Source of the DNA: a virus
Virus record (IMG/VR): IMGVR_UViG_3300046517_000417
Location: 1-29,535 of that record
Reading direction: 5' to 3' (one strand)
Length of the DNA: 29,535 nt
The first letter of the stretch is position 1. Every line of letters begins with the position of its first letter. This document shows, one piece after another, positions 13,050 to 21,620 of the stretch. Both the position numbers and the translations under genes were made by a program. The notes beneath the pieces are model-generated. The model was not told the origin of the DNA. It searched no databases and saw only the letters and a list, made by a program, of their open reading frames with translations.

Positions 13050-14087
13050 ATGCCCAACGTAACAACGGCTGCTGCGTATCAGCAGATTTTGTCGATGGCC
13101 GTCGAAGACCGGTCGTCAGGCTACCAGGACCTCGTCAGCAACAACAACGCCCTGCTCGCCGTCCTGAAACGCAAGGGACTGTGGCAGACCTACTCAGGAC
13201 CCTTCGTGCGGCAGACGCTGCAGATCGGCAAGCAATCCGCGCAGTGGTACTCAGGCTACGATCAGCTGCTCAATCCAGCGATCGACATCATGAACGACGC
13301 GGTGTGGTCACCCAAGCAGGTGGTTGTGCCCATTATTCTGAGCATGCAGGAGATCCTCAACAACGAGGGCCAGGCACAGCTGTTCGATGTGATGGCAACG
13401 TATCTCGAGGCGGCCGAGAAGGCTCTGGAAGATGCCATGGACCAGGGCATCTACAGTGACGGCACCGCCAACGGCAACAAGCAGCTCACGGGCCTCGCTG
13501 CCGCCATCCCGGTGACGACGACGTCGGGCGTCTATGGCGGCATCGACCGCGCATCCGCCACCATCTGGCGCACCACCACGTTCGACCCGCACGGCACCGC
13601 CGGCACTGTCACGCTCGGCGGCTTCGGCACCCAGATGACGAGCACGACGATCCGCCCGATGCTGAACTACGCGATGACGCGGCAGTCGAGAGGCCGCGAC
13701 TGGGCCGATCTCCTGATCATGTCGCCCGAACACTATGCGGCCTACGACGCCGCGACGGTGGCGATCCAGCGCCAGCAGAACGAGACCAGCCTCGGCAAGC
13801 TCGGCTTCTCTGCGCTCGAATACATCGGCGGGGGGAAACGCGCGGAGATCGTGCTCGATGGCGGCATTGGTTCGAACTGTCCGGCCAATACAACCTTCGG
13901 TATCAATACCGATACGCTCCGTCTGCGCTATCACCCGCAGCGGAATTTCGACAAGCTGTTCGAAGGCGATGGCCAGATGCCTATAGATAAGGACGCGGTA
14001 GCCCAGTTCATCGGCTTCATGGGCGAGCTCACAATGACCAACAGCCTCTTCAACTGGAGGATGTACGACAGCAACCCGGCGGCCTGA
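13050..14087 (+). CDS. Major capsid protein
   Basis: This 345-aa protein has GGAGG before its ATG. It starts with a helical N-terminus (MPNVTTAAAYQQILSMAVED) followed by SNNNALLAVLKRKG and VRQTLQIGKQSAQWYSGYD, a layout I know from phage coat proteins of the HK97-like fold. The C-terminal half has LLIMSPEHYAAYDAATVAIQ and IDKDAVAQFIGFMGELTM, typical of the A-domain and final strands of such coats. It follows the scaffold and precedes a likely terminator, matching a highly expressed coat gene. Confidence 0.85.
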   Translation: MPNVTTAAAYQQILSMAVEDRSSGYQDLVSNNNALLAVLKRKGLWQTYSGPFVRQTLQIGKQSAQWYSGYDQLLNPAIDIMNDAVWSPKQVVVPIILSMQEILNNEGQAQLFDVMATYLEAAEKALEDAMDQGIYSDGTANGNKQLTGLAAAIPVTTTSGVYGGIDRASATIWRTTTFDPHGTAGTVTLGGFGTQMTSTTIRPMLNYAMTRQSRGRDWADLLIMSPEHYAAYDAATVAIQRQQNETSLGKLGFSALEYIGGGKRAEIVLDGGIGSNCPANTTFGINTDTLRLRYHPQRNFDKLFEGDGQMPIDKDAVAQFIGFMGELTMTNSLFNWRMYDSNPAA

Positions 14088-14110
14088 GTAAATCTCAGGT
14101 TGCTGCGTGG

Positions 14111-14172
14111 CCGAGGTCGCCGCCGTGTAGGTCGTCCTCACCTCCTTCCGCGAAGGCGGCCTCGGTTTGATT
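14111..14172 (+). terminator. Likely terminator after the capsid gene
   Basis: CCGAGG at 14111 and CCGCC at 14120 pair with GGCGG and CCTCGG at 14155-14165, with a small bulge; a nested CCTT-CCGCG-AAGG hairpin (14144-14156) competes. The stem is followed by TTTGATTT. It could set capsid mRNA levels apart from downstream genes. Confidence 0.5.
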
Positions 14173-14191
14173 TGCAACATAAGGAAAACAC

Positions 14192-14896
14192 ATGCCCGCA
14201 TACCGCGACCCCGACGACAACCTCGTCCCCCTCTTCAAATACATCGCCATGGAAAACGAAGCGAAGTCGCTTCTTGCCGGCCGGCCGATTTTCGATGACG
14301 TCGAAGTCTGCGAGATCCGCTCGCCAGGCAACAAGGACGTCAAGGTGTTCCCATCGACCGAAACCTCTCGCTGGGTCGATGATCCCGTCACCGGCCGGCA
14401 GCGCAAGCAGAGCTATGCCGAGCGCTTCAGCTATCAGTATCGGCAGTTCAAGGAGATGGCCGCGCAGACCAAGAGCGGCACGCCGCTCGAGCATGCGCCG
14501 TTCCTCTCTGCCGGCCGCCGCGCCGAGCTGCGCGCACTCAACATCTACACGGTGGAGATGCTCGCCGACGTCGAAGGCACCGAGCTGAAGAACCTCGGCA
14601 TCGGTGGCCGCGAGATGAAGAACCAGGCGATGGCCTTCATCGAGGAGAGCAGGCAGGGCGCGCCGAACAAGCAGATGCTGGCCGAGCTCGAGGTGCTGCG
14701 GGCGCAGAATGCCTTGTTGCAGGACGACCTGCAGGCCGCACGCGCCGCGCCCGATGAATACGCCGGCATGAGCGATGCGCAATTGCGCGAGTACGTCGTC
14801 GCCAATACCGGCGGCATTCCGCTGCAGGGCAATCCGAACCGCAAGACGCTGGTGCGGATGGCGCTCGCCGCAAAGCCCCAGGATAAAGTCGCATGA
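14192..14896 (+). CDS. Possible virion-associated protein with HeH/LEM-like C-terminus
   Basis: This 234-aa protein starts after AAGGAAA. The N-terminal region (about 1-75) is compact and polar; residues 95-150 form a helical module (AGRRAELRALNIYTVEMLAD, then ELKNLGIGGREMKNQAMAFI) resembling helix-hairpin folds. A short coiled coil follows (LAELEVLRAQNALLQDDLQA). Residues about 190-228 (DAQLREYVVANTGG, NPNRKTLVRMAL) match HeH/LEM-like or SAP-like small DNA/protein-binding helices. I recall related proteins right after the coat gene in short-tailed phages. Role undetermined. Confidence 0.6.
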   Translation: MPAYRDPDDNLVPLFKYIAMENEAKSLLAGRPIFDDVEVCEIRSPGNKDVKVFPSTETSRWVDDPVTGRQRKQSYAERFSYQYRQFKEMAAQTKSGTPLEHAPFLSAGRRAELRALNIYTVEMLADVEGTELKNLGIGGREMKNQAMAFIEESRQGAPNKQMLAELEVLRAQNALLQDDLQAARAAPDEYAGMSDAQLREYVVANTGGIPLQGNPNRKTLVRMALAAKPQDKVA

Positions 14897-14925
14897 TCCG
14901 CCTTCGCTTTAGCTACGGCGGGACA
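14897..14925 (+). repeat. Palindromic repeat copy 3
   Basis: TCCGCCTTCGCT, TT, AGCTACGGCGGGACA. It begins straight after the stop of the previous gene and ends just before the next ATG, filling the whole intergenic gap. The GGGACAGG at its end is the only ribosome-binding-like sequence for the connector gene. Confidence 0.75.
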
Positions 14926-14930
14926 GGCCG

Positions 14931-15638
14931 ATGACGATCCTGTCGGTGGTGAAGGATGTCTGCGCCGCCGTCGGCGTTCTGGTGCCGACGAGCGTGTTCA
15001 CCAACATCACCGGCAACCGCACCATGATCGAGATGCTGGCGCTCGCCAACGAGATGAGCCAGCGCATTGCCTACGACACCCGCGACTGGACCCGGCTGCG
15101 CACCACCGCGACCTACAATGGCGACGGCATCGCCACCGCCTTCAACCTGCCGGCCAACTACAGGCGGATGTTGCTCACCGCCAATGTGTGGAGGTCGACC
15201 AGCGCGCTGCAGCCGATGCGGTTCGTGCCCGACACCGATGAATGGCTCAACCGCCGCGCGCTGAACTATGCCGACAGCTGGGGCGAGTGGACGATGCTGG
15301 GCGGCAAGATGCAGATCTGGCCGGTGCTGGCGGTGGGGCAGAGCGCCTACTTCGCCTACCTCGACAAGAACTGCGTCACGCTCGCAAGCGGCGGCCGCGG
15401 CGATGCCTTCATGGCCGACGGCGACAGTTTTGCGCTCGATGAGCGCATTTTGAAATTGGGCTGCATCTGGCAATGGAAGGCGCAGAAGGGCTCGCCCTAC
15501 GCCGAGGACATGGGCACCTACGGCGATGCGCTGACGGTGGCGATGGGCCGCGACAGCCCGGCCCCGATCATCATCGGCCGCCGATCGAGTTCGGTCGCGG
15601 TGCGCACCGCCTATCCCTGGCCGGTGCCATCGCCATGA
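14931..15638 (+). CDS. Head-tail connector / adaptor (P22 gp4-like, putative)
   Basis: This 235-aa protein begins MTILSVVKDVCAAVGVLVPT, the usual start of short-tailed phage adaptor proteins that bind under the portal. It continues with LALANEMSQRIAYDTRDWTR, the helical hairpin with a conserved aromatic, and ATAFNLPANYRRMLLTANVW, the beta section common to this group. The later part has a hydrophobic core (RILKLGCIWQWKAQKGSPYA). The role would be to seal and extend the portal after packaging. Function is inferred from pattern and position. Confidence 0.7.
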   Translation: MTILSVVKDVCAAVGVLVPTSVFTNITGNRTMIEMLALANEMSQRIAYDTRDWTRLRTTATYNGDGIATAFNLPANYRRMLLTANVWRSTSALQPMRFVPDTDEWLNRRALNYADSWGEWTMLGGKMQIWPVLAVGQSAYFAYLDKNCVTLASGGRGDAFMADGDSFALDERILKLGCIWQWKAQKGSPYAEDMGTYGDALTVAMGRDSPAPIIIGRRSSSVAVRTAYPWPVPSP

Positions 15639-15657
15639 TGATTGCAAGGGCAACATC

Positions 15658-17349
15658 GTGAGCCTTCACCAGGCCTTCCGCCGATCGCCGGTGCCGTCGC
15701 AGGTCGCGCAGAACCTGCAGACCATCAGCATCCCGGCCCCGACCCGCGGCCTGGTATTGAACGAGAACGAGAGCTTCATGCAGCCCGCCGGCGCGCTGCA
15801 GCTCGACAACTGGAAGCCGACCATGAAGGGCCTGGCACTGCGCGGCGGCTGCATCCGCTGGAGCGTGCTGCCCGAGACCACACCGGTGGTGTCGATGTTC
15901 CAGTTCATCTCGGGCAACAACCAGCGGCTGTTCGCCGGCAACGCCGCCAAATTGTACGACGTCACCGCGACGACACCGGTGCTGATCAAGAGCGGCCAGG
16001 CCAGCGGCAACTACGTTGCATCGCAGCTCGCCAACCAGGGCGGCGATCACATGCTGGTGGCGAACGAGGCCGGCGACTATCTGCTGCACTTCGACGGCAC
16101 CACCTGGACGACCTACAACGCGAGCCAGATCACCACCAACCCGAGCATCACGCCGCCGCCGAGCTGCGCGACCGGTCACAACCTGACCTACGTCTGGAAA
16201 TATCGCGGCCGCTACTTCTTCGTGGAAGGCGGCACCATGAATGCCTGGTATCTGCCGCTCAATGCGGTGCAAGGCCAGCTCAACCTGATCCCGCTGTCGG
16301 GCGCCGCCACCCGCGGCGGCAAGCTGCTGTGCGGCTTCACCTGGAGCATCGACGCCGGCGACGGGATCGATGACAAATGCGTCTTCCTGACTGACCAGGG
16401 CGAGCTGCTGATATTCACCGGCGGCGATCCCTCGACCGCGACCAACTGGCGCCAGGAGGGCCGCTACGCCACCTCGGCGCCGATGGGCATGAACTGCTGG
16501 ACCCCGATCGGCGGCGACGTGCTGATTGCCACCGTCGACGGCATCATCCCGATCTCGGCCTCGATCCAGAAAGACACCAGCCAGCTCGAGCTCGCCGCCA
16601 TCACCCGCACCATCAAGCCGATGTGGCGCGACGAGGTGAACAAGAAGCGCGCGCTGCCGTGGACGATGTGCAAGTGGGATGAATATGGCGGCCTGTTCGT
16701 GACCTGGCCCGGCGGCAATGCCGGCAATCAGTACTGCGCCGTCGTCAACATCGCCACCGGCGCCTGGGCCCGCTTCGTCGGATGGGACGCGCAGTGCTTC
16801 GGCCGCATGCGCGGCGATATGTTTTTCGGGACGCAAGCCGGCATCGTCATGCAGGCCGACCGCACCGGCTACGACGACGGCGCGCCCTACACCGCGGTGC
16901 TGGTGGGCGGCTGGGAGATGTTCTCCTCGCAGTCGGCGACGATCGTGTGGCGGCAGGCGCGCGCCTCGTTCTCGGCCCGCGCCGGCGAGCCGTTCCAGCC
17001 GCAACTTTCCGCAACGACGGACTATGTGATCGTGCTGCCGCCGCCGCCATCGGCCGCGCCGGATCCTGGCGTGCTCGACGTCTGGGACCAGGGGCTGTGG
17101 GGACCGGACGCCGGCCCGACGCCGCCAGGTCCGCACGCCCCGACGGCACCCGAGATCGCGCAATACGCGCAGTGGGACCAGCCAACGCCGGCGACACCGA
17201 CCGTGCGTAACACCGGCTGGGTGAGCATTGGCTACACCGGGTTTTCGCACGCGCCGATCTGCCAGGTGACGGTGGCGCAGCAGGCGCGTCCCGAAGTGGA
17301 ATTGATTTCGATCGCGGCAACCTACGAGCCTTGCGGCATCAACGTCTGA
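15658..17349 (+). CDS. Tail protein, beta-rich (tail nozzle/stabilisation type)
   Basis: This 563-aa protein starts at GTG 15658 with AAGGGC 8 bases upstream. The pattern TRGLVLNENESFMQPAGALQ, then LDNWKPTMKGLALRGGC, then SMFQFISGNNQRLFAGNAAK, is one I recall from beta-propeller tail proteins following the adaptor in short-tailed phages (gp10/nozzle type). It is beta-rich throughout; a proline-rich linker (about 460-510) precedes a last compact part with VSIGYTGFSHAPICQVTVAQ. It would form the distal part of the short tail. Confident as a virion gene, less so on its exact role. Confidence 0.7.
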   Translation: MSLHQAFRRSPVPSQVAQNLQTISIPAPTRGLVLNENESFMQPAGALQLDNWKPTMKGLALRGGCIRWSVLPETTPVVSMFQFISGNNQRLFAGNAAKLYDVTATTPVLIKSGQASGNYVASQLANQGGDHMLVANEAGDYLLHFDGTTWTTYNASQITTNPSITPPPSCATGHNLTYVWKYRGRYFFVEGGTMNAWYLPLNAVQGQLNLIPLSGAATRGGKLLCGFTWSIDAGDGIDDKCVFLTDQGELLIFTGGDPSTATNWRQEGRYATSAPMGMNCWTPIGGDVLIATVDGIIPISASIQKDTSQLELAAITRTIKPMWRDEVNKKRALPWTMCKWDEYGGLFVTWPGGNAGNQYCAVVNIATGAWARFVGWDAQCFGRMRGDMFFGTQAGIVMQADRTGYDDGAPYTAVLVGGWEMFSSQSATIVWRQARASFSARAGEPFQPQLSATTDYVIVLPPPPSAAPDPGVLDVWDQGLWGPDAGPTPPGPHAPTAPEIAQYAQWDQPTPATPTVRNTGWVSIGYTGFSHAPICQVTVAQQARPEVELISIAATYEPCGINV

Positions 17350-17378
17350 TCCGCCTTCGCTGAAGCTACGGCGGGACA
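17350..17378 (+). repeat. Palindromic repeat copy 4
   Basis: TCCGCCTTCGCT, GA, AGCTACGGCGGGACA. It is identical to copy 3 except in the two loop bases, and it again starts exactly after a TGA stop. Confidence 0.75.
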
Positions 17379-17390
17379 TGGGGAAGAGAG

Positions 17391-19139
17391 ATGGCAACGA
17401 GCTATCAATATGATCCGATCGGTGCCGACAACGGCCTGTTCGCCCCGGCGCTGATCCGCGGCGACCCGGTGTCCGAGCAGGCGGTCAGGGACTGGGAAGC
17501 GGCCCACCTGAAAAAACCGCCGGCCTATGATCCCTGGTACGTCCCGCCGCCACCGCCGCCGGTGCCGGGGCTGACGCCGGATGCCAGCACGCAGCGCGAC
17601 CGCATTGCCATGCAGATGGTCCAGGGCAGCGGACCTGGCGGCGGCGGCGATGTTGCTACCAGCATCGGCAGCCCCACGCCCAGCCCCACCGCGCCGGTGA
17701 TGAATAGCGAGCCGACGCCGCCGGTGAACGAGCCGACACCGCCGCCAACTCCAGACCCCACGCCGCCGGATGAGCCGGCCCCGCAGCCGCAGCCGCAGAC
17801 CCTCGCTTTGCCTAACGACCCTAACTTGAACCAACCGGTATCGCCGGTTGATCTGGCGCAGCAAGTGCAAGCACCGCCTGCGGTGGTGGATGCCATCAAC
17901 GCCCATCAAGGGCTGACGCAGGCCGCACAGCAGCACGGCTACAACGAGGCACCGCTTGGCAAGGGCAACCCCGACGCGGTGACGCAGGGCATTACGCCAA
18001 GCAGCGTGGCGCCAGCACCGGAAGGGCCACTGGGCAAGGGCAACCCTGACGCGGTGACACAAGGCATTACGCCAAGCAGCGTGCCGTCGACAACTACGGC
18101 CAAAGGCGAGCCTACACCGGAACAAGATGCGGCTGATCTGGCAGCGGCTATCGCGCTTGGTAACCAGCTTGGTTACACAAACCCGGATGGCACGCCGGGG
18201 AAGGGCGTCACTGTCAGCTCAATGTCGGCAAATCTGGCCATGGCACCGAACATTTCAAACGTCACCAATCAGAATAACCAGAATATGTCGTTCGCCCCGG
18301 CGCCGCAGGCACCGAAGGGCGACCCCGATGCGGTGACGCAAGGCATTACGCCTAGCGCCATTGCGGCTCCTGCGCCGCCGGCGCCCCCTGGGCAAACGCA
18401 AGAAAGCCTCGCCGCGCAGGCAGCGGCGAACCTGGCCGCCGCGATCGCCGCCGCGCAGGACAGCGTTGCCGATGTCGCCGCGGCACCAGCCCCGCCTGGC
18501 CCCACCAGCGTTGCGCCGTCGCCGTCCAGCCTTGGTCTGAACGCGCCCACCGGCGTCCCAGGCGTGAACACCGGCCTGCAGCATGGCTACTTCGGCGATC
18601 CGAACCAGACCTCGACGCTGGGCCAGGTGAACGCAGCCCTTGCCAATCAGGCGCCCAACGAGATGGCGATGTCGGTGACCGACGCGCAGTCGCTCGCCAA
18701 CGCGATTTCGATGGGGTTGACCGCGGCCGACGCGGAAACGGCGGCAGATCCCGGTATCGCATCGGGGATCACCGGAGAGACCGCCGACAGCGGCATTGGC
18801 CTGAGTGGCATCGGGTTTGGCGACACCGGCACTGCCACCGGCACTGCCACCGGCGCTGACGGCAACGTCGGCGGTGTGTCCGTCGGCGGCTTTGGTCCCG
18901 GCATCGGCCTCGGCGAAGGTCAGAGCGTCGGGCCTGGTCCTGACGGCGGTGTCTCGGTTGGCTTCGGTGGCACGGCCGACGGACCATCTGGACAAGCTGG
19001 CGAGGCCGGCAGTATCGGCGGCGCAGCGGCGGCAGCAGCAGGAGCCGCCGCAGCCGGAGACGGCACGGCCGGCACGGCCGGCGAGGCCGGCGGCCCCGGC
19101 CCAGGTGACGGCGTCGGCGGGGGAGGCATCGGATGGTGA
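17391..19139 (+). CDS. 582-aa low-complexity Pro/Ala/Gly protein with internal repeats
   Basis: The first 60 residues look partly ordered (SEQAVRDWEAAHLKKPPAYD); then come a proline-rich stretch (about 45-150), Ala-rich helices and a Gly-rich C-terminus. A 17-residue unit, GKGNPDAVTQGITPSSV, occurs at residues 190 and 215 and as a variant, GDPDAVTQGITPSAI, at 310. The start follows GGGGAAGAG. Composition predicts a largely disordered protein, possibly an internal virion protein or a flexible tail component given the genes on both sides. No catalytic motif is seen. Its end overlaps the next gene by 7 bases. Confidence 0.65.
   Translation: MATSYQYDPIGADNGLFAPALIRGDPVSEQAVRDWEAAHLKKPPAYDPWYVPPPPPPVPGLTPDASTQRDRIAMQMVQGSGPGGGGDVATSIGSPTPSPTAPVMNSEPTPPVNEPTPPPTPDPTPPDEPAPQPQPQTLALPNDPNLNQPVSPVDLAQQVQAPPAVVDAINAHQGLTQAAQQHGYNEAPLGKGNPDAVTQGITPSSVAPAPEGPLGKGNPDAVTQGITPSSVPSTTTAKGEPTPEQDAADLAAAIALGNQLGYTNPDGTPGKGVTVSSMSANLAMAPNISNVTNQNNQNMSFAPAPQAPKGDPDAVTQGITPSAIAAPAPPAPPGQTQESLAAQAAANLAAAIAAAQDSVADVAAAPAPPGPTSVAPSPSSLGLNAPTGVPGVNTGLQHGYFGDPNQTSTLGQVNAALANQAPNEMAMSVTDAQSLANAISMGLTAADAETAADPGIASGITGETADSGIGLSGIGFGDTGTATGTATGADGNVGGVSVGGFGPGIGLGEGQSVGPGPDGGVSVGFGGTADGPSGQAGEAGSIGGAAAAAAGAAAAGDGTAGTAGEAGGPGPGDGVGGGGIGW
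17958..18362 (+). repeat. In-frame coding repeat, three copies
   Basis: The 51-base unit coding for GKGNPDAVTQGITPSSV occurs at 17958-18008 and 18033-18083 (75 bases apart), and a diverged 45-base copy lies at 18318-18362. The first two are near-identical at DNA level, indicating recent duplication. Confidence 0.85.
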
Positions 19140-19375
19140 GGCAGACACAGGCGGAAGCCAACTATCGCAAGGGCAACCCGATCGAGCACTGCGGCATCTG
19201 CAGATATTATCGCGGCTTGCACCGCTGTTCGCTGGTGATGGGCGACATCAGCCCGTTCGGCCTGTCCGATGTGTTTCGTGCCGAGCCGAGCCCGTTCCCC
19301 AAAACGCTGACGCCAAATGAGATGAACACCATCAGGGCGATGTCGGCGGACGCATCCGACCGCTCGGGAGGGTAG
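19133..19375 (+). CDS. Small Cys-motif protein (HiPIP-like pattern, incomplete)
   Basis: This 80-aa protein contains HCGICRYYRGLHRCSLVMGD (residues about 19-38) followed by ISPFGLSDVF. The CxxC, then C, then V-x-G-D-ISPxG pattern resembles small iron-sulphur (high-potential type) proteins encoded by some phages, but those end in a fourth Cys (GWC) where this has Gly-Leu, so three cysteines remain. A zinc or other metal site is also possible. It overlaps the preceding gene and is followed by GGGAGGG for the next. Confidence 0.55.
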   Translation: MVRQTQAEANYRKGNPIEHCGICRYYRGLHRCSLVMGDISPFGLSDVFRAEPSPFPKTLTPNEMNTIRAMSADASDRSGG

Positions 19376-19377
19376 AT

Positions 19378-19860
19378 TTGCTCGGCTACGTCTACGGACA
19401 CGACCAGGCGGTGGCGAAGTTCGTGGCGCAGCTGATCCCGCATGCCCGCGATCGCGGCTTCGGCCCGAACATCATCGCGATTGGCATTGTCAACGACGGC
19501 AAGCTGATCGCCGGCGTCGTCTACCACAACTACGACACCTACGCCGGCGTGATGGAGCTCAGTGGCGCGGCGCTGCCGGGCTCGCGCTGGGTGACGCCCG
19601 AGACCATCCGGCGCTGCTACCAGTATCCGTTCCTGCAGTGCCGGTGTCAGATGATCGTGCAGCGCGTGGCGGCCGATGACGCGCGCCAGCTGCGCCAGCT
19701 CTCCGCGCTCGACTACGCCTTCACGCCGCTGCCGCGGATGCTCGGCCGCGACCGCGACGGCATCATCTGCACGCTGACTTTCGAAGCCTGGGCCGCCAAC
19801 AAGTTTTGCCGGCGGTTTGGCCACCACATCGCCCAACCCGCAAAAGAAGAGGCCGCATGA
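19378..19860 (+). CDS. GNAT-like acyltransferase (putative)
   Basis: This 160-aa protein uses a TTG start at 19378, fixed by a strong GGGAGGG site 5 bases before it; the previous stop is 2 bases upstream. The sequence IIAIGIVNDGKLIAGVVYHN forms the first beta strands of a GNAT fold, MELSGAAL and YPFLQCRCQMIVQRVA match the central strands, and LSALDYAFTPLPRMLGRDRD the late helix-strand region. The A-motif pyrophosphate loop is not obvious, so acetyl-CoA binding is uncertain. I recall GNAT-like genes placed within structural modules of short-tailed phages; the substrate is unknown. Confidence 0.65.
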   Translation: MLGYVYGHDQAVAKFVAQLIPHARDRGFGPNIIAIGIVNDGKLIAGVVYHNYDTYAGVMELSGAALPGSRWVTPETIRRCYQYPFLQCRCQMIVQRVAADDARQLRQLSALDYAFTPLPRMLGRDRDGIICTLTFEAWAANKFCRRFGHHIAQPAKEEAA

Positions 19861-20210
19861 TGCCAGGTAACCCATACCAGAACACGGGCGTGGCCGATCA
19901 GCGCGATGCCATCACCCGCGCGCTCATGAACATTGCGAGCCCGCCGCCGCAGAACGCGCTGCCGCAGATGCCGCAAGCCGGCTCGCCGATCCCGCAACTG
20001 CCGCAGATGCCGCCACAAGGCGCGCCACCGCAGGGCGCGCCGATCCCGAACGTGCCGCCGGCCTCGATGCCGCTGACGCCGACCGGCGCGATCCAGGCCC
20101 CGCAAGTGCCGCAGATGGGTGCCCCGCAGATGGGCGCGCCACCGATGCCGGGCGGCGCACCGATGCCGCCGCAGGGAATGCCGCCGCCGCAAGGCCCACA
20201 GGGATATTGA
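19857..20210 (+). CDS. Pro/Gln/Met-rich small protein
   Basis: This 117-aa protein starts at ATG 19857, overlapping the stop of the acyltransferase, with AAGAGG upstream. After a 30-residue polar start (MMPGNPYQNTGVADQRDAIT) it is a low-complexity run of Pro, Gln, Met, Gly and Ala (for example LPQMPPQGAPPQGAP). It is probably disordered. Its place beside the ejection proteins suggests a minor virion or internal component; no function is assigned. Confidence 0.6.
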   Translation: MMPGNPYQNTGVADQRDAITRALMNIASPPPQNALPQMPQAGSPIPQLPQMPPQGAPPQGAPIPNVPPASMPLTPTGAIQAPQVPQMGAPQMGAPPMPGGAPMPPQGMPPPQGPQGY

Positions 20211-20213
20211 GCC

Positions 20214-21620
20214 ATGAGCTGGTTTGACACGCCGACGCCACCCAACCCGGTCGACACCGCGCGCGCGGCGACCTCGACCAACGTCGCCACCGGTGTGGCC
20301 AATGCCTATCTCGGCAACGTCAACCAGGTCACGCCGCAGGGCTCGCTGACCTACAACCAGACCGGCAATTACGGCTGGACCGATCCGGTCACAAACACCG
20401 CCTACCAGATCCCGCAGTTCACGGCGACCCAGACCCTGACGCCGCAGGGCCAGGCAATCCAGTCGCAGAGCGATGCCGCGAAGTACAATCTCGCCGGCAT
20501 CGCCAACGCCGAGAGCGCGAAGGTTTCCGGCATCCTGGCCTCGCCATTCAATCCGAACAGCAGCCCCTATCCCGGCGGCAATCCGAACAGCATCAGCAAC
20601 GTACCGGCACCCGCAACGTCGTTTGCATCCGGCGGCCCGATCCAGGGCCAGCTGACCGACCCCGGCGACATCACCCGCACCTACGGGCCTGCGGATAATT
20701 TCTCGGCCGACCGGCAGCGCTACGAAGACAGCCTGATGCAGCGGATGAACCCGCAGCTCGCGATCGAGAAGCAGGGCGTAGCGCAGAGCCTCGCCGACCA
20801 GGGCATCCGCTACGGCTCGCAGGCCTATGCCAGCGCGATGGATGACTATAACCGCCAGGCCAATGATGCCCGCTTCGCGGCGATCGGCCAGGCCGGGCAG
20901 GAACAGCAGCGCATGGTGGGCGAGCAGGCGCAGCTCGCGGCGTTCCAGAACCAGGCGCAGGATCAGGCCTATCAGCAGTCGCTCGGGGCCGGCACCTTTG
21001 CCAACCAGGCGCAGCAGCAGGGCTTCAACCAGAATGCCGCGCTGGGCTCGTTCTACAATACCGGCCTGGCGCAGCAGGTGGCGCAGGCGCAGAGCGGCTT
21101 CAACGCCCAGCAGGCCGCGCGCAATCAATGGATGCAGGAACAGTACGCCGCCAGGAACCAACCGCTGAACGAGATCTCCGCGCTGATGTCGGGCTCGCAG
21201 GTGAGCCAGCCGAACTGGCTGAACACGCCGTCGTCGCAGATCCCGACCACCGACGTCGGCGGCCTGATCAACCAGAATTTCGCGCAGCAGATGCAGGTGA
21301 ACCAGCAGCAGTCGCAGAACGCCAACCAGCTGATCGGCGGCGTGCTCGGCTTAGGTGCCGGCGCGCTGAAGCTATCGGACGAGCGCGAGAAAAAGAACAT
21401 CGATCGCGTCGGCACTGTGTTCGCGTTCAACGAAGACGCAGAGCGCGAGAAGCTGCCGATCTACGCCTATGAATACAAGAACGACCCGAGCGCGGTGCGC
21501 CATGTCGGCCCGATGGCGCAGGAGGTCGAGCGGATCGATCCCGGTGCGGTGAAGAACATCGGCGGCCGCAAGTATCTCGATGAGCGGCAGGTGATGGGCA
21601 ACATACTGAGGGCAGCGTGA
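20214..21620 (+). CDS. Internal/ejection-type virion protein with C-terminal S74-like chaperone domain
   Basis: This 468-aa protein has an N-terminal part rich in Asn, Thr and Gln, then a long Gln/Ala helical region (about 165-320, e.g. FQNQAQDQAYQQ) like internal proteins released into the host with the DNA. Its C-terminus from about residue 380 reads LSDEREKKNIDRVG, LPIYAYEYKNDPSAV, HVGPMAQEVERIDPGAV, KYLDERQVMGNIL. That is the pattern of the peptidase S74 / intramolecular chaperone domain (SD-x-R-x-K-x-NI start, with Ser as the usual self-cleavage residue). Such domains normally end tail fibres, so finding one here is unusual. Confidence 0.75.
   Translation: MSWFDTPTPPNPVDTARAATSTNVATGVANAYLGNVNQVTPQGSLTYNQTGNYGWTDPVTNTAYQIPQFTATQTLTPQGQAIQSQSDAAKYNLAGIANAESAKVSGILASPFNPNSSPYPGGNPNSISNVPAPATSFASGGPIQGQLTDPGDITRTYGPADNFSADRQRYEDSLMQRMNPQLAIEKQGVAQSLADQGIRYGSQAYASAMDDYNRQANDARFAAIGQAGQEQQRMVGEQAQLAAFQNQAQDQAYQQSLGAGTFANQAQQQGFNQNAALGSFYNTGLAQQVAQAQSGFNAQQAARNQWMQEQYAARNQPLNEISALMSGSQVSQPNWLNTPSSQIPTTDVGGLINQNFAQQMQVNQQQSQNANQLIGGVLGLGAGALKLSDEREKKNIDRVGTVFAFNEDAEREKLPIYAYEYKNDPSAVRHVGPMAQEVERIDPGAVKNIGGRKYLDERQVMGNILRAA

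Noticed and set aside
15571-17397. 608-aa minus-strand ORF (and others at 3239-4477 and 19713-21161)
   Set aside because: These are shadows of the tail, terminase and 19-21 kb virion genes in GC-rich DNA, with Arg/Ala/Gly/His-rich composition and no domains.
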